From Verrucomicrobiales bacterium (lineage in GTDB: Bacteria > Verrucomicrobiota > Verrucomicrobiia > Verrucomicrobiales > DEV007), in contig JAOFXR010000022.1 in the NCBI GenBank assembly GCA_028047635.1, positions 1 to 45,546 of the forward strand: a stretch of DNA of 45,546 nucleotides, read 5' to 3'. This document shows positions 27,929 to 38,920 of this stretch, piece by piece (position 1 is the first letter of the stretch; every line of letters starts with the position of its first letter). The notes beneath the pieces are model-generated. The model searched no databases. It was given only the letters and a program-made list of their open reading frames with translations, and was not told where the DNA came from. Made by a program: the position numbers and the translations under genes.

Positions 27929-28354
27929 ATGGCGAAAGAACTAGTACAACAGCTTAAGCTCCAGATCCCCGCGGGTCAGGCGAATCCCTCTCCTCCAGTA
28001 GGTCCAGCGCTCGGTCAGGCTGGATTGAATATCATGGAGTTCTGTAAGGACTTCAATGCTCGCACTCAGGAAAGCGCAGGAGATATTCTTCCTGTGGTTA
28101 TCAGTGTGTATGCGGACAAGAGTTTTACTTTTGTTACCAAGAAGCCGCCAGCGGCGGTTCTTCTTAAGAAGGCGGCAAAGATTGCTTCCGGTTCAGGCGA
28201 GCCAAACAAGACAAAGGTCGGATCAATTACTAAGGCCCAGCTTCTTGAGGTAGTGAAGATCAAGATCGAAGACATGAACACTGATGATGAGGAGGCAGCT
28301 TGCCGAATTCTTGCGGGAACCGCGCGTCAGATGGGGCTTGAGATCACTGATTAA
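27929..28354 (+). CDS. rplK: 50S ribosomal protein L11
   Basis: A 141-residue protein of the ribosomal GTPase-associated centre. The N-terminal domain has [20 protein letters not shown], the thiostrepton-contact region, and the C-terminal RNA-binding domain has [17 protein letters not shown]. The length is identical to most bacterial L11 (141-142). It is first in the L11-L1 pair; the 86-base leader contains GCCGG/CCGG that could pair around GGGAGCGATG, perhaps an L1 control site, but I cannot confirm that. Confidence 0.98.
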   Translation: MAKELVQQLKLQIPAGQANPSPPVGPALGQAGLNIMEFCKDFNARTQESAGDILPVVISVYADKSFTFVTKKPPAAVLLKKAAKIASGSGEPNKTKVGSITKAQLLEVVKIKIEDMNTDDEEAACRILAGTARQMGLEITD

Positions 28355-28359
28355 TTTTC

Positions 28360-28391
28360 GAACGGGGCGGGGTTATATATTCCGTCCGTTC
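28360..28391 (+). promoter_or_regulatory. Leader hairpin between rplK and rplA
   Basis: GAACGG (28360-28365) pairs with CCGTTC (28386-28391), and the inner GCGG can pair with CCGT around an AT-rich loop. The gap between rplK and rplA is 88 bases, so this structure fills its first part. There is no T run; a role in L1 autoregulation or mRNA processing is possible. Confidence 0.45.
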
Positions 28392-28442
28392 AAATCCAAA
28401 TAAGCAGGAGGGTTTCGATCCGGATGAACTGCACAAAAAAAC

Positions 28443-29138
28443 ATGGCTAAAAAAAGAAGTAAACGATACTTGAAGGCAGCGGAGATGGTCGATTCGGAGA
28501 CCACTTACTCATTAGAGGATGCTGTTGCGCTGGTGAAGAAATTCCCGGCACCAAAATTTGATCAATCGGTGACGATCACTTTCCACATGGGTGTGGATCC
28601 TCGTCAGTCGGATCAGATGGTCCGCGGATCTTGTCCTCTTCCGAACGGAAGCGGTAAAGATGTTCGTGTTTTGGTTTTCGCTGAAGGCGATGCTGCGACA
28701 GAGGCGAAGAACGCCGGGGCTGAGCATGTAGGTTTCGAGAATCTCATCAAAGAGGTTCAAGGAGGAATGATGGATTTTGATGCAGTGATTGCAACTCCGG
28801 CAGCGATGTCTGAAGTTCGTAAGCTCGGCCGCCAGTTGGGGCCGCGCGGTCTCATGCCGAACCCCAAGACAGGAACGGTTACTGATGATACGGCTGCTGC
28901 GGTGAAGGCTGTTAAAGCTGGTAAGGTCGATTTCAGACTTGATAAGAACGGTAATATTTCAGTTCCAGTCGGGAAGGCTTCGTTTGCGGATGCTGATCTC
29001 ATTGAGAATGCGAAAGCGGTCCTTGAGTCCATCGCCGGTTCTCGTCCTCCGGGCGCGAAGGGTGATTTCATTCAGACCGGTACGGTCGCTGCAACAATGA
29101 CCCCGGGCGTATCGGTTGATATCGGCGCTTGGAAATAA
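28443..29138 (+). CDS. rplA: 50S ribosomal protein L1
   Basis: A 231-residue protein forming the mobile L1 stalk and, in many bacteria, repressing its own operon. The family signature is intact: GRQLGPRGLMPNPKTGTVT, plus the N-terminal KKRSKRY and C-terminal RPPGAKGDFIQTGTVAATMT. The length is typical (229-235). The start ATG follows CACAAAAAAAC, with no Shine-Dalgarno sequence. Confidence 0.98.
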   Translation: MAKKRSKRYLKAAEMVDSETTYSLEDAVALVKKFPAPKFDQSVTITFHMGVDPRQSDQMVRGSCPLPNGSGKDVRVLVFAEGDAATEAKNAGAEHVGFENLIKEVQGGMMDFDAVIATPAAMSEVRKLGRQLGPRGLMPNPKTGTVTDDTAAAVKAVKAGKVDFRLDKNGNISVPVGKASFADADLIENAKAVLESIAGSRPPGAKGDFIQTGTVAATMTPGVSVDIGAWK

Positions 29139-29187
29139 TTGAGTCGGTAAAAGAAACTAGAATTTAAAATCAGACCCATCCAATAAG

Positions 29188-29700
29188 ATGAAAGAATTTA
29201 AACAGGTCATTATTGACGATATTGTTGACCGCATTAACGAGTCACCTTTCCTAATTGTTGCTGACTACAGTGGCATGACGGTTCCCGAATTCGCCGAAGT
29301 TCGTACTCAGCTCAAGGCTGCTGGTGCGAAGTTTCGTGTCGCTAAAAACACGTTTGTGAAGCGTGCTGCTAACTCGGCTGAGTATCCTGAAGAGCTTGCC
29401 GCTGAGCTTAGCGGTCAAACTGCTGTGGTTACCGGTGAGAGCGATGTTTGTGCCGCCGCGAAGGTTCTCAAAGACTTTGCGAAGACCGCGAAGCGCCCTG
29501 AATTGAAATGCGCGATTCTCGATGGTGAGTTTCTCAACGCTGATCAGGTAAAGGCGCTTGCCGAGCTTCCTCCTAAGGAAATCCTTCAATCACAACTCCT
29601 CGGAGTTCTTCTGGCGCCTGCCACCAAGTTGGTGCGCACCATCAACGAGCCCGGAAGCAGTCTTGCTCGCGTTTTGCAGGCGAAGGCAGACCAGGGTTAA
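29188..29700 (+). CDS. rplJ: 50S ribosomal protein L10
   Basis: A 170-residue protein that anchors the L7/L12 dimers to the ribosomal stalk. The N-terminal RNA-binding part has FLIVADYSGMTVPEFAEVR and FRVAKNTFVKRA; the C-terminal helix LARVLQAKADQG binds L12 dimers. Length is standard. The gap to rplA is only 49 bases and shows no hairpin, so the long L10-binding leader known in other bacteria appears to be missing here. Confidence 0.97.
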   Translation: MKEFKQVIIDDIVDRINESPFLIVADYSGMTVPEFAEVRTQLKAAGAKFRVAKNTFVKRAANSAEYPEELAAELSGQTAVVTGESDVCAAAKVLKDFAKTAKRPELKCAILDGEFLNADQVKALAELPPKEILQSQLLGVLLAPATKLVRTINEPGSSLARVLQAKADQG

Positions 29701-29718
29701 ATCATTTATACCATTTGA

Positions 29719-29818
29719 GTGTCGGGAATCTTCCCGGCACTTCGAAAACAAAAAAACAAAACCGGGTTCCTTTCCGGATGCTTAGCGAAGCATCTTAAAT
29801 GTCGAAACGCTGTTCGAC
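29719..29818 (+). promoter_or_regulatory. Three tandem stem-loops between rplJ and rplL
   Basis: Stem 1 is GTGTCGGGAA/TTCCCGGCAC with a 2-base spacer (29719-29740). Stem 2 is GATGCTT-AGCG-AAGCATC (29777-29794). Stem 3 is GTCGAA-ACGCTG-TTCGAC (29801-29818). They fill most of the 140-base spacer and end 22 bases before the rplL start. Stem 1 is followed by an A-rich, not T-rich, stretch, so it is not a normal terminator. They may protect or process the rplL mRNA, since L12 is needed in excess over L10. Confidence 0.6.
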
Positions 29819-29840
29819 GCGGAGACACCCATCCAAAAAT

Positions 29841-30218
29841 ATGGCAGATACAAACGCATTAGTTGATCAACTGAGTGAATTGACGGTTCTTGAGGTCGCA
29901 GACCTTGTGAAGGCACTAGAAGATAAGTGGGGTGTTAGCGCAGCAGCGCCAGCAGCCGCAGCCGCAGCTCCAGCCGCTGGTGGTGGTGGCGCAGCTGAAG
30001 AGAAGGATGACTTTGATGTCATGCTTACTTCTTTCGGTCAGAACAAGATTGCTGTTATTAAGGCAGTTCGCGAAGCGATCTCAGGCCTCGGTCTTGCTGA
30101 CGCCAAGAAATTGGTCGAAGGCGCACCTATCGCCCTGAAAGAAGGCGCAGCAAAGGCTGAAGCTGAAGAAATCAAAGCTAAGCTTGAAGAGGCGGGTGCT
30201 GAAGTCGAACTCAAGTAG
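29841..30218 (+). CDS. rplL: 50S ribosomal protein L7/L12
   Basis: A 125-residue stalk protein. The N-terminal dimerisation and L10-binding helix is [21 protein letters not shown], a flexible Ala/Pro/Gly hinge follows (about residues 34-53, with [11 protein letters not shown]), and the C-terminal factor-binding domain contains [17 protein letters not shown] and KKLVEGAP. Length is typical. I chose ATG 29841; upstream codons in the frame overlap the third spacer hairpin. A terminator-like hairpin follows 12 bases after the stop. Confidence 0.97.
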   Translation: MADTNALVDQLSELTVLEVADLVKALEDKWGVSAAAPAAAAAAPAAGGGGAAEEKDDFDVMLTSFGQNKIAVIKAVREAISGLGLADAKKLVEGAPIALKEGAAKAEAEEIKAKLEEAGAEVELK

Positions 30219-30230
30219 TAGACACACTTT

Positions 30231-30282
30231 GGAATATTCCGGCCGGAGGAACGTCGATCGTTCACTGGCCGGGATATTTTTC
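30231..30282 (+). terminator. Terminator or attenuator between rplL and rpoB
   Basis: AATATTCCGGCC (30233-30244) pairs with GGCCGGGATATT (30267-30278), with an inner GAACG/CGTTC stem, and ends in TTTTTCC. It sits 12 bases after rplL. In E. coli a partial terminator at the same place lowers rpoBC expression relative to ribosomal proteins, and this element is positioned to do the same. Confidence 0.75.
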
Positions 30283-30301
30283 CAAAAAAGACTAAGATTT
30301 T

Positions 30302-30327
30302 TCTTGATTTAAACGTATTGCTATACA
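30302..30327 (+). promoter_or_regulatory. Possible internal promoter upstream of rpoB
   Basis: An extended -10 element TGCTATACA (30319-30327; TATACA at 30322-30327) follows the rplL terminator hairpin. The -35 region is poor (TTCTTGATT about 14-20 bases upstream). An internal promoter would give rpoBC its own transcript with a 200-base leader. Confidence 0.35.
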
Positions 30328-30365
30328 ACCAAGTTGCTATCCGCTCGCACATTTCTCTAAACTAA

Positions 30366-30407
30366 ACGACGAATCCTGGTTGCTTAGATGCAATCAGGCT
30401 TCGTCGT
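30366..30407 (+). promoter_or_regulatory. Long stem-loop in the rpoB leader
   Basis: ACGACGAA-T-CCTG-G-TTGC pairs with GCAA-T-CAGG-C-TTCGTCGT around a TTAGAT loop, giving 16 paired bases with two interruptions. It is followed by CTTTCGATTT, a weak T tract, so it could be a second attenuator. It ends 132 bases before rpoB. The rest of the gap (30408-30539) shows no clear structure. Confidence 0.6.
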
Positions 30408-30539
30408 CTTTCGATTTGGCGACCGGCTTTTTGAGCAAATTGCGCTACTCCCTGTACACCTGTTTCAGGCGGGAGGGGTGCGGATTACTGAAGAAGTTAC
30501 AAATCGAAGGCGTTCTCAGACCATTATATCAGAGCAAAT

Positions 30540-33500
30540 ATGTCAGCACGAGCTAAGAAACTTGAACGTATTTACTTCGGGAAGATTGAAGAAGCGATCG
30601 AGACCCCGAATTTAATCGAAGTCCAACTGGATTCATACAAGGAGTTTCTTCAGGAGGAAACTGCTTCTGACGACCGTCTTGCGACAGGCCTTCAGTCTGT
30701 TTTTCAGGAGGTTTTCCCTATCCAAAGTTATGACGAGAAATTCACCCTCAGCTTTGTTAAATACGAAGTGGGTGAGCCAAAGCTTACTGCTCTCGAGTCG
30801 CTTCGCGATGGTGAGACTTTCAGTGCGCCTCTCTATGTAACATTCGCTCTTGCTGACGAGAGTGGCACGAAAGAAGAGCGAGTCTACATGGGTGAGCTTC
30901 CTATGATGACTCAGCGCGGAACGTTCGTTGTTAACGGCGCTGAGCGTGTCGTTGTTAGCCAGCTACACCGCTCACCGGGCGTTTGTTTTGAGACTAATCT
31001 TCATCTCAATGGCAAGACACTCTATGGTTTTCGCATCATCCCCGATCGCGGATCTTGGATGGAAGTTCAGTTTGATACGAACGATTTACTTTACGTCTAT
31101 CTCGACCGTCGTCGTCGTCGTCGTAAGTTCCTCGCGACGACTTTTCTCCGTGCAATCGGTTATGCTACTGATGAAGAGATCATCGAGCAGTTTTACGAGA
31201 TCGAGAAACTCAAGATCGATCCGAAAATTGATGAGGCCGAACTTCAGAATAAAATCATTTTTGACGACGTTCTCGACGGGGAGATGGTCGTTGCCAAGGC
31301 ATACGAGCCGCTCACACTTGCTACTATTACACAGCTTCACGCTCTCGGTGTGAAGTCTGTTCCTGTGGTTACCGCTTCGCACGACGATCTTCTTGTTAAG
31401 TCTCTCAAAAAGGACCCGGCAACGAACGAAGAGGAAGCGCTTAAAGATATTTATCGCCGTCTTCGCCCTGGTGATCCACCAACCGTCGCGAATGCGCGCG
31501 CGCTTTTGAAGCGACTTTTCTTTGATCCTAAAAAATATGACCTCACTCGCGTGGGTCGTTACAAGATCAACCAGAAGCTCGGTCTCGACGTCGATGATAA
31601 TGAGCGCGTCATTACTCCTGACGATTTCCTCGTGGCTATGGGATACCTTTTCGGTCTGCGTCGTGGTGAGGGTGTTCTTGATGATATTGACCACCTCGGT
31701 AGCCGCCGTATTCGTGCGGTGGGTGAGTTGCTTGCGAACCAGTGTCGTGTTGGTCTTGCCCGCACAGAGCGTCTCGTCAAAGAGCGCATGACTTTGTTTG
31801 ATATCAATCTTGATGGCATGACTCCATCGAAGTTGGTGAATCCAAAGGCACTTGCTGCTGTGGTTCGTGACTTCTTTGGTCGTTCACAGCTCTCACAGTT
31901 TATGGACCAGATTAACCCTCTGTCCGAGTTGACTCACAAACGTCGTCTTTCTGCGCTCGGGCCTGGTGGTCTTAATCGTGATCGTGCTGGATTCGAAGTT
32001 CGAGATGTTCACCCTTCTCACTACGGACGTATCTGCCCGATTGAGACTCCGGAGGGACCTAATATCGGTCTGATTAACTCAATGAGCTGTTATGCTCGTA
32101 TTAACGAGTTCGGATTTATCGAGACTCCCTATCGCCGGATTATTAAAGGCAAGGTGAGCAAGAAGATCGAGTATCTTACTGCAGACCAAGAAGAGGGTTA
32201 CCTCATCGCTCAGGCCAACAATCCGATCGATAACAAAGGTGTTTTTCAAACTAAAGAAATTACGGTGCGTCACCTCGGTGAATTTATCGAGGTTGATCCG
32301 ACTGAAGCGACTTACATGGACGTTTCTCCGAAGCAGCTTGTTTCGGTTGCGGCTTCTCTGATTCCCTTCCTTGAACACGATGATGCGAACCGCGCACTCA
32401 TGGGATCGAACATGCAGCGCCAGGGTGTGCCACTTTTGATCTCCGATTCTCCGTATGTGGGAACCGGAATGGAAGAAAAGGTCGCTCGTGACTCACGTTC
32501 AGTGGTTATCGCTGAAGGGAATGGTGTGGTCGCTGCAGCAACCGCTGAGATCATTGTCATCACTAAAGACGGTGAGCTTCCTTGTTCTGAGGCTCAGTTT
32601 CTTACGAACCCTTTTAAGCTGAAGAGCGACAAGGAAAACGGCACTTACGTTTATCCTCTCCGCAAGTTCATGCGTTCCAATGCTGGAACCTGCATTAACC
32701 AAAAGCCAATCGTGCTTCGCGGTGAGAAAATCAAAGCGGGTCAGGTTCTTGCTGACGGACCGAACACGGAATACGGCGAGCTTGCTCTCGGTCGTAACGT
32801 GCTCGTCGCGTTCATGCCGTGGAACGGTTATAACTTTGAGGATGCGATCGTCATCTCTGAGCGGATCGTGAAAGAGGATGTTTACACTTCGATTCACATC
32901 GACGAATTCGACATCGGCGCTCGTGACACGAAGCTCGGCCCTGAGGAAATTACTCGTGATATTCCAAATGTCGGTGAGGAAGCGCTTAAGGATCTCGGTC
33001 CCGACGGTGTCATTCGTGTCGGTGCTGAAGTGAAGCCCGGTGATATTCTTTGCGGTAAAATCACTCCGAAAAGCGAAACGGAGCTGGCTCCCGAAGAGCG
33101 ACTCCTTCGCGCTATTTTCGGTGAGAAAGCCGCTGATGTGAAAGATACCTCGCTTCGCGTTCCTTCCGGTTGTGTCGGTATCGTCATGGATGTTCGTGTT
33201 TCTTCTCGCAATGCGAGCAGTAAAGAGAAGCTCGATCCTAAGGAGCAGCAGAAGCAGCAGAAGCAAATCATCGACGAGCATCGCCGCCGTCATGAGGAGC
33301 TCACGGAGCAGCTCACTGAGAAGCTCTCTGACATTTTGCTCGGAGAGAAAATCCCTCTCGATGTGGTCAATGGTCGCACCGGTGAAATCATCATTCCTGC
33401 AAACCGTAAGATCACGAAGACGCTTCTTCGCAAGCTTGCTGACAATTACTCAAACATCGAAATCGATCCGAGCCCGATTCGGAACAAGGTTCTCGACATT

Positions 33501-34391
33501 ATTTCCAGCTACGAGCAGAAGTTCGCAGATGTGGACATGGAGCGGGAGCGTCAGTTGGACCGTATAGAGTCCGGTGATGAATCCGATCCAGGTGTTATCA
33601 AGCAGGTCAAAGTTTATGTCGCCAAGAAGCGTAAGCTTTCTGTGGGTGATAAGATGGCTGGCCGTCACGGAAACAAAGGGGTGGTCGCGACCATCGTGCC
33701 TGAAGAGGACATGCCTTACCTCGAAGACGGAACGCCGATTGATATTTGTTTGAACCCACTGGGTGTTCCAAGTCGAATGAACGTCGGTCAGGTTTTGGAA
33801 ACGCACCTCGGTGTTGCTGCGAGAGCCCTTGGTTTCAAAGTGGCGACTCCGGTGTTTGACGGAATTCCTGAATCCAAGATTGTCGAATACCTCGAAGAGG
33901 CAAAGGCGAAGCCCGGATTTGAGTGGATCGGAGTCAACGGTAAGTCTCAGCTTTATGATGGCAGAACTGGTGACGCCTTCTACCAGCCGGTAGTTGTTGG
34001 AGTCATTTACATGCTCAAGCTCGGTCACCTCGTGCAGGATAAGATCCACGCACGTGCGGTTGGTCCTTACTCGCTTGTTACGCAGCAGCCATTGGGCGGT
34101 AAAGCCCAATACGGTGGTCAGCGTTTCGGAGAGATGGAGGTCTGGGCGCTCGAGGCTTATGGAGCTGCTTATATGCTTCAGGAGCTTCTCACCGTGAAAT
34201 CGGATGACGTCCAGGGACGTACTCGAATTTACGAATCAATCGTTAAGGGTGACAACACCCTTGATGCCGGCACGCCGGAATCATTCAACGTTCTCATTAA
34301 GGAGATGCAGAGTCTTGGTCTCGACGTTCGCGTCGGTTCCTCGGAACGCTCTCCTGAAGAAATTCTCGCCGATAGCCTTCAAATTGGCTGA
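30540..34391 (+). CDS. rpoB: DNA-directed RNA polymerase subunit beta
   Basis: A 1,283-residue catalytic-core subunit, of normal length for bacteria. Landmarks in order: N-terminal protrusion and lobe; the rifampicin region [30 protein letters not shown], seen as wild-type-like residues; [43 protein letters not shown] switch ([17 protein letters not shown]); the [11 protein letters not shown] motif; and the C-terminal [22 protein letters not shown] clamp part. Each is quoted only in part. The ATG at 30540 is preceded by A/T-rich sequence without a Shine-Dalgarno motif. rpoC follows 42 bases later. Confidence 0.99.
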   Translation: MSARAKKLERIYFGKIEEAIETPNLIEVQLDSYKEFLQEETASDDRLATGLQSVFQEVFPIQSYDEKFTLSFVKYEVGEPKLTALESLRDGETFSAPLYVTFALADESGTKEERVYMGELPMMTQRGTFVVNGAERVVVSQLHRSPGVCFETNLHLNGKTLYGFRIIPDRGSWMEVQFDTNDLLYVYLDRRRRRRKFLATTFLRAIGYATDEEIIEQFYEIEKLKIDPKIDEAELQNKIIFDDVLDGEMVVAKAYEPLTLATITQLHALGVKSVPVVTASHDDLLVKSLKKDPATNEEEALKDIYRRLRPGDPPTVANARALLKRLFFDPKKYDLTRVGRYKINQKLGLDVDDNERVITPDDFLVAMGYLFGLRRGEGVLDDIDHLGSRRIRAVGELLANQCRVGLARTERLVKERMTLFDINLDGMTPSKLVNPKALAAVVRDFFGRSQLSQFMDQINPLSELTHKRRLSALGPGGLNRDRAGFEVRDVHPSHYGRICPIETPEGPNIGLINSMSCYARINEFGFIETPYRRIIKGKVSKKIEYLTADQEEGYLIAQANNPIDNKGVFQTKEITVRHLGEFIEVDPTEATYMDVSPKQLVSVAASLIPFLEHDDANRALMGSNMQRQGVPLLISDSPYVGTGMEEKVARDSRSVVIAEGNGVVAAATAEIIVITKDGELPCSEAQFLTNPFKLKSDKENGTYVYPLRKFMRSNAGTCINQKPIVLRGEKIKAGQVLADGPNTEYGELALGRNVLVAFMPWNGYNFEDAIVISERIVKEDVYTSIHIDEFDIGARDTKLGPEEITRDIPNVGEEALKDLGPDGVIRVGAEVKPGDILCGKITPKSETELAPEERLLRAIFGEKAADVKDTSLRVPSGCVGIVMDVRVSSRNASSKEKLDPKEQQKQQKQIIDEHRRRHEELTEQLTEKLSDILLGEKIPLDVVNGRTGEIIIPANRKITKTLLRKLADNYSNIEIDPSPIRNKVLDIISSYEQKFADVDMERERQLDRIESGDESDPGVIKQVKVYVAKKRKLSVGDKMAGRHGNKGVVATIVPEEDMPYLEDGTPIDICLNPLGVPSRMNVGQVLETHLGVAARALGFKVATPVFDGIPESKIVEYLEEAKAKPGFEWIGVNGKSQLYDGRTGDAFYQPVVVGVIYMLKLGHLVQDKIHARAVGPYSLVTQQPLGGKAQYGGQRFGEMEVWALEAYGAAYMLQELLTVKSDDVQGRTRIYESIVKGDNTLDAGTPESFNVLIKEMQSLGLDVRVGSSERSPEEILADSLQIG

Positions 34392-34433
34392 TCCTAGATC
34401 AAACTAGAATTCAAACCTTAGCCAACTACTACT

Positions 34434-37400
34434 GTGTCTGTTCCATCTTTAAGTTCTGAAACCCATCTGGACGAAATCTTCGGCCTTGAGCGCAAGTCCG
34501 ACAGTTTCGATCACGTTCGTATTACCGTCGCCAACCCTGAGACCATCCGTGGATGGAGTCAGGGTGAAGTGAAAAATCCGGAGACGATCAACTACCGAAC
34601 CTTCAAGCCTGAAAAAGGCGGTCTTTTCTGCGAGCGAATTTTTGGTCCTACCAAGGACTGGGAATGTGCCTGCGGAAAATACAAGCGTATCAAGCATAAG
34701 GGTACTGTTTGTGACCGTTGTGGCGTTGAGGTGACTCTGAGCCGCGTCCGTCGTGAGCGCATGGGCCACATCGAGCTCGCCGTTCCTGTTTCTCACATCT
34801 GGTTCTACAAGTGTATGCCTTCCCGCATCGGTCTCATGCTCGACATGAGTGCCCGTCAGCTCGAGCGCGTCATTTATTACGAAGATTACATCGTCATCGA
34901 GCCCGGTAATACACCGCTCGAGCCCGGACAGCTTCTTACCGAACTCGAATTCCGCGATGCGGAGGAAGAGTATGGCAACGAAGGCTTCCTCGCTGGAATG
35001 GGCGCTGAAGCGGTTCGTGATTTACTTACTCGCGTCGATCTTCTCAAGGAGATCGAAGAGCTCGAAGAGGCCATGGGCAAAACACGCTCCAAGCAGGTTC
35101 GTAAGAAACTTGCGAAGCGTCTCAAGCTGGCTCAGGGATTCCATTATTCGAAGACTCGTCCTGAGTGGATGATTCTCGAGGTACTTCCTGTGATTCCTCC
35201 GGATCTTCGTCCGCTGGTTCCTCTCGAAGGTGGTCGTTTTGCGACGTCCGATTTGAACGACCTCTACCGTCGTGTCATCAACCGGAACAACCGCCTTAAG
35301 AACCTTCTTCAGCTCAAAACGCCTGACGTTATTATTCGTAACGAGAAGCGTATGTTGCAGGAGGCTGTGGATGCGCTCTTCGATAACGGACGTCATGGAC
35401 GTGCCGTTACCGGTGCTGGAAACCGCGCTCTCAAGTCACTTTCCGATATGCTTAAGGGTAAAGGTGGACGTTTCCGTCAAAACCTTCTCGGTAAGCGTGT
35501 TGATTACTCAGGACGTTCCGTCATCGTGATTGGGCCGGATCTCAAACTTCACCAGTGTGGTCTTCCTAAGAAGATGGCACTCGTGCTTTTCGAGCCGTTC
35601 ATCATCCGCCGCCTTAAGGAGCTTGGCTACGTTCACACCGTTCGTAGTGCGAAGAAGCTTATCGAGCGCAAGACCTCAGAGGTCTGGGATATTCTGGAAG
35701 AAGTAACCAAAGGACACCCGGTTCTCTTGAACCGTGCGCCTACGCTTCACCGTCTTTCGATTCAGGCATTCGAGCCTGTTCTGATTGAGGGATCCGCGAT
35801 CCGTGTTCACCCACTCGTTTGTACCGCGTATAACGCTGACTTCGATGGTGACCAGATGGCGGTTCACGTACCTCTCTCGGTGGAAGCTCAAATGGAGGCC
35901 CGCATGCTCATGTTGGCTCCGAATAACATCTTCACCCCTTCCAGTGGAAAGCCGATCACGACACCTTCTCAGGATATTACTCTCGGGTCATACTTCCTGA
36001 CCTACTGTCGTCTGATCCCGCTTCGCGACCCTGAGATGGAGCCTAAGCTCTCTCTCTTTGCTGACACCACTGAGGTGGAGTTTGCTGTCGCAAACCGCTC
36101 TATTGACATGCACGATCCTATCCGTGTGCGTAACCCCGACTTCGGTAGCGAGGGCCGTGCTTACGGTGATCCTGATAAAAAAGTGATCGTTACCACGGCT
36201 GGTCGCGTGCGTTTTAACGAAGTTTGGCCGGATGAGCTGGGCTTTGTCAATGAAAGCGCCGGCAAGAAGCAACTTTCGGATATCATTTGGCGTTGCTACC
36301 AGGTTGCTGGTCAGGACGGCACAGTGAAGTCACTGGACTTGCTTAAATCGCTTGGTTTCAAGGAAGCGACTCGTTCGGGAGTATCGGTTGGTATTTTCGA
36401 CATGATCATTCCGGACGAGAAAGAGATAGAAGTGAAAGAGGCGACCGCTAGCGTTAAGAAGGCGAATGATCAGTATCGTTCCGGTGTTATCACCAACAAA
36501 GAGCGTTATAACAAGATCGTTGATATCTGGACTCACGCAGGTGATGAGATCACGAAGGCGCTTTTCCGCACGATTGAGCATAATGAAGGTAGCGACCTTC
36601 CAAGTCCGCTCTTCATGATGGTCGATTCCGGTGCCCGTGGTAACCGTCAGCAGATTAAGCAGCTCTCGGGTATGCGTGGTCTGATGGCCAAACCTTCCGG
36701 TGAGATTATTGAGCGTCCGATTATTTCGAACTTCCGTTCAGGTCTTTCCGTTCTCGAATACTTTATCTCCACTCACGGAGCCCGCAAGGGACTTGCTGAT
36801 ACCGCGCTTAAGACAGCTGACTCAGGTTACATGACCCGTAAGCTTGTTGATGTCGCGCAGGACGTGATCATCACAGAAGAGGATTGCGGAACGGCTAACG
36901 GTATTGTCGTAAAATCAATTTACGAAGGTGACGAAGAGGCAGTTGATCTGAAGACCCGTATTTATGGTCGTGTTTCCGCTGAGAAAGTGGTCAATGGTGA
37001 CGTTGAAGTCGTGAAGCCAAGTCAGATGATTGACGAGGCAATCGCCCTCAATCTCTACAACATTGGCCATGAGCAGCTCAAGATTCGCTCCGTTCTCACC
37101 TGTGAGAGCCGACGAGGTTGTTGTGCTCGTTGTTACGGTATGAACCTCGCTACGAATGCGATGGCGAAAATCGGTGAGGCTGTAGGCATTGTTGCCGCGC
37201 AGTCGATCGGTGAGCCGGGAACACAGCTTACGATGCGTACTTTCCACGTCGGTGGTGTTGCGTCAGGAACATTCAAGCAGCCTATCATTAAAGTGAAGGC
37301 AAAGGGTATTGTTCACTATAACGACCTTAAGACAGTTGAGACAGCTAAGGGCACATGGGTTGCTCTTAACAAGAACGGAACGATTTCGATTCACGACAAA

Positions 37401-38624
37401 AACGGTCTCGAGCTTGAAATGTATAACGTTGTTAGTGGTTCGGTGATCGAAGTGGCTGATAATGCTGAAATCAAGAAAGGCGCTACTCTTGCAACATGGG
37501 ACCCATATAGTGTTCCCGTCATTACAGAGAAGACCGGTAAGATTAAGTTCCGCGACATGCTTCAGGGCATTACGTTGGATACTGAAATTGATAAGGAAAC
37601 GAATACGAAAGGATTGGTCGTTATTGAACACAAGGAGGATTTGCACCCGCAGATTCTGATCGTGGACAAGAAAGGTAACGAGCTTTCAACCTACTCGATT
37701 CCAACTGGTGCTCACCTTTCAGTGACTGAAGGTCAGGAAGTTCAAGGTGGTGATCAGCTTGCGAGAACGCCTCGTAAAGTTTCCGAGACGAAAGATATTA
37801 CCGGCGGTCTCCCTCGTGTGGCTGAGCTTTTCGAAGCTCGTAAGCCGAAAGAGATTGCTGAGATCGCCAAGATCGACGGTGAAGTTTCACTCGGTGGAAC
37901 GATTCGTGCGAAGCGTAAGTTGATTGTGACTGACGCGGATAGCGGCGAACAGGAAGAGCATCTCATCCCTCTCGGTAAGCACTATCTCGTGCAGCCGGGT
38001 GACACCGTTACTAAAGGTCAGAAGCTGACTGAAGGGGCTGTTGTTCCTCACGACATTCTGGACATCCTCGGGCCACATGCGCTCATGGAGCACCTCGTTA
38101 GTGAGGTTCAGGACGTTTACCGTCTCCAGGGTGTGGAAATTAACGATAAGCACATCGAGATCATTATTCGTCAGATGCTTCGTAAAGTTCGTATTACCGA
38201 TCCAGGTGACACCCAATTCCTCTGGGGTGATCAGGTCGAGAAGACGACTTTCGAAGCGATCAATGCTGATATGGAAGAGCAAGGTGGTAAGCCCTCTGAA
38301 GGCGAGCCAGTGCTTCTCGGTATCACGAAAGCATCACTTGAGACCGATTCCTTTATCTCGGCTGCATCATTCCAGGACACGACACGTGTTCTTACCGAAG
38401 CTTCAACGCTCGGGCGGATCGATTACCTCCGCGGATTCAAGGAGAACGTTATCATGGGACACCTCATTCCTGCAGGAACTGGTTTCCACACCACTCGAAA
38501 CATGGGTGTTGTAGAAAACGTTAACGCAGAAGAAATCGAGGCAGCTCGTGTCGCCGCTGAAGAAGCAAAGGAAGCCGCCGCTGCTGAAGCAGAGGAAGGG
38601 GCGATTGTTGAAGAGTCAGCGTAA
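34434..38624 (+). CDS. rpoC: DNA-directed RNA polymerase subunit beta'
   Basis: A 1,396-residue subunit carrying the active site. The N-terminal zinc finger has [13 protein letters not shown] and CDRCGVEV; the catalytic magnesium loop is NADFDGD; the bridge helix and trigger loop region are [18 protein letters not shown] and the segment around [15 protein letters not shown]; a second zinc site is [13 protein letters not shown]. The C-terminus ends in an Ala/Glu-rich tail. The start is GTG 34434; no ATG is available in frame nearby. The 42-base gap to rpoB suggests a single transcript, ended by the terminator at 38643. Confidence 0.99.
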   Translation: MSVPSLSSETHLDEIFGLERKSDSFDHVRITVANPETIRGWSQGEVKNPETINYRTFKPEKGGLFCERIFGPTKDWECACGKYKRIKHKGTVCDRCGVEVTLSRVRRERMGHIELAVPVSHIWFYKCMPSRIGLMLDMSARQLERVIYYEDYIVIEPGNTPLEPGQLLTELEFRDAEEEYGNEGFLAGMGAEAVRDLLTRVDLLKEIEELEEAMGKTRSKQVRKKLAKRLKLAQGFHYSKTRPEWMILEVLPVIPPDLRPLVPLEGGRFATSDLNDLYRRVINRNNRLKNLLQLKTPDVIIRNEKRMLQEAVDALFDNGRHGRAVTGAGNRALKSLSDMLKGKGGRFRQNLLGKRVDYSGRSVIVIGPDLKLHQCGLPKKMALVLFEPFIIRRLKELGYVHTVRSAKKLIERKTSEVWDILEEVTKGHPVLLNRAPTLHRLSIQAFEPVLIEGSAIRVHPLVCTAYNADFDGDQMAVHVPLSVEAQMEARMLMLAPNNIFTPSSGKPITTPSQDITLGSYFLTYCRLIPLRDPEMEPKLSLFADTTEVEFAVANRSIDMHDPIRVRNPDFGSEGRAYGDPDKKVIVTTAGRVRFNEVWPDELGFVNESAGKKQLSDIIWRCYQVAGQDGTVKSLDLLKSLGFKEATRSGVSVGIFDMIIPDEKEIEVKEATASVKKANDQYRSGVITNKERYNKIVDIWTHAGDEITKALFRTIEHNEGSDLPSPLFMMVDSGARGNRQQIKQLSGMRGLMAKPSGEIIERPIISNFRSGLSVLEYFISTHGARKGLADTALKTADSGYMTRKLVDVAQDVIITEEDCGTANGIVVKSIYEGDEEAVDLKTRIYGRVSAEKVVNGDVEVVKPSQMIDEAIALNLYNIGHEQLKIRSVLTCESRRGCCARCYGMNLATNAMAKIGEAVGIVAAQSIGEPGTQLTMRTFHVGGVASGTFKQPIIKVKAKGIVHYNDLKTVETAKGTWVALNKNGTISIHDKNGLELEMYNVVSGSVIEVADNAEIKKGATLATWDPYSVPVITEKTGKIKFRDMLQGITLDTEIDKETNTKGLVVIEHKEDLHPQILIVDKKGNELSTYSIPTGAHLSVTEGQEVQGGDQLARTPRKVSETKDITGGLPRVAELFEARKPKEIAEIAKIDGEVSLGGTIRAKRKLIVTDADSGEQEEHLIPLGKHYLVQPGDTVTKGQKLTEGAVVPHDILDILGPHALMEHLVSEVQDVYRLQGVEINDKHIEIIIRQMLRKVRITDPGDTQFLWGDQVEKTTFEAINADMEEQGGKPSEGEPVLLGITKASLETDSFISAASFQDTTRVLTEASTLGRIDYLRGFKENVIMGHLIPAGTGFHTTRNMGVVENVNAEEIEAARVAAEEAKEAAAAEAEEGAIVEESA

Positions 38625-38642
38625 GGCTTAATCCAAAATTCC

Positions 38643-38684
38643 AAACACCCCGTCAGGTCATTGTGCCTGTCGGGGTGTTTTTGG
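38643..38684 (+). terminator. Intrinsic terminator after rpoC
   Basis: AAACACCCCG-TCAGG (38643-38657) pairs with CCTGT-CGGGGTGTTT (38666-38680) with an 8-base loop, followed by TTGG after five T. A strong terminator 18 bases after the rpoC stop, ending the tRNA-Thr to rpoC block. Confidence 0.93.
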
Positions 38685-38687
38685 TTA

Positions 38688-38858
38688 TGGGGGGAGAGAA
38701 GTGGAGTAGTTAAGGAGCAGAGAAGTAAAGAATTTAGGAGAGAGAAGAAAGTAGAGAGGATAAAGAATCTTCGAATAGTAGCCATCTCGCTCCGAGAGAA
38801 GAGCGGCCTGTCCTCCATAGCCTTGGCGAAGGAGGGAGACTCCCTCAAATTGTTCTGG
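38688..38858. repeat. Purine-rich tract and dyad in the gap after rpoC
   Basis: The 296-base gap 38625-38920 has no credible gene. After the terminator, 38690-38768 is nearly all A and G (GAGAGAAG- and GGAGAG-like units). Near 38813-38834 CTCC-ATAGCC-TTGGCGAAGGAG forms an imperfect dyad of the kind seen in dispersed intergenic (REP-like) repeats of some genomes. A single copy in this window cannot prove it is a repeat. Confidence 0.3.
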
Positions 38859-38920
38859 CGAAAACGACCCCGAGGTTGGCAGAGATCTCGATGATCACGT
38901 CAGGAGCGCAGGATGGAGAA

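Noticed and set aside
31086..31694. Long antisense open frame within rpoB (and similar ones in rpoC, tuf and rplA)
   Set aside because: They mirror codon-biased coding sequence on the other strand and show no protein features.
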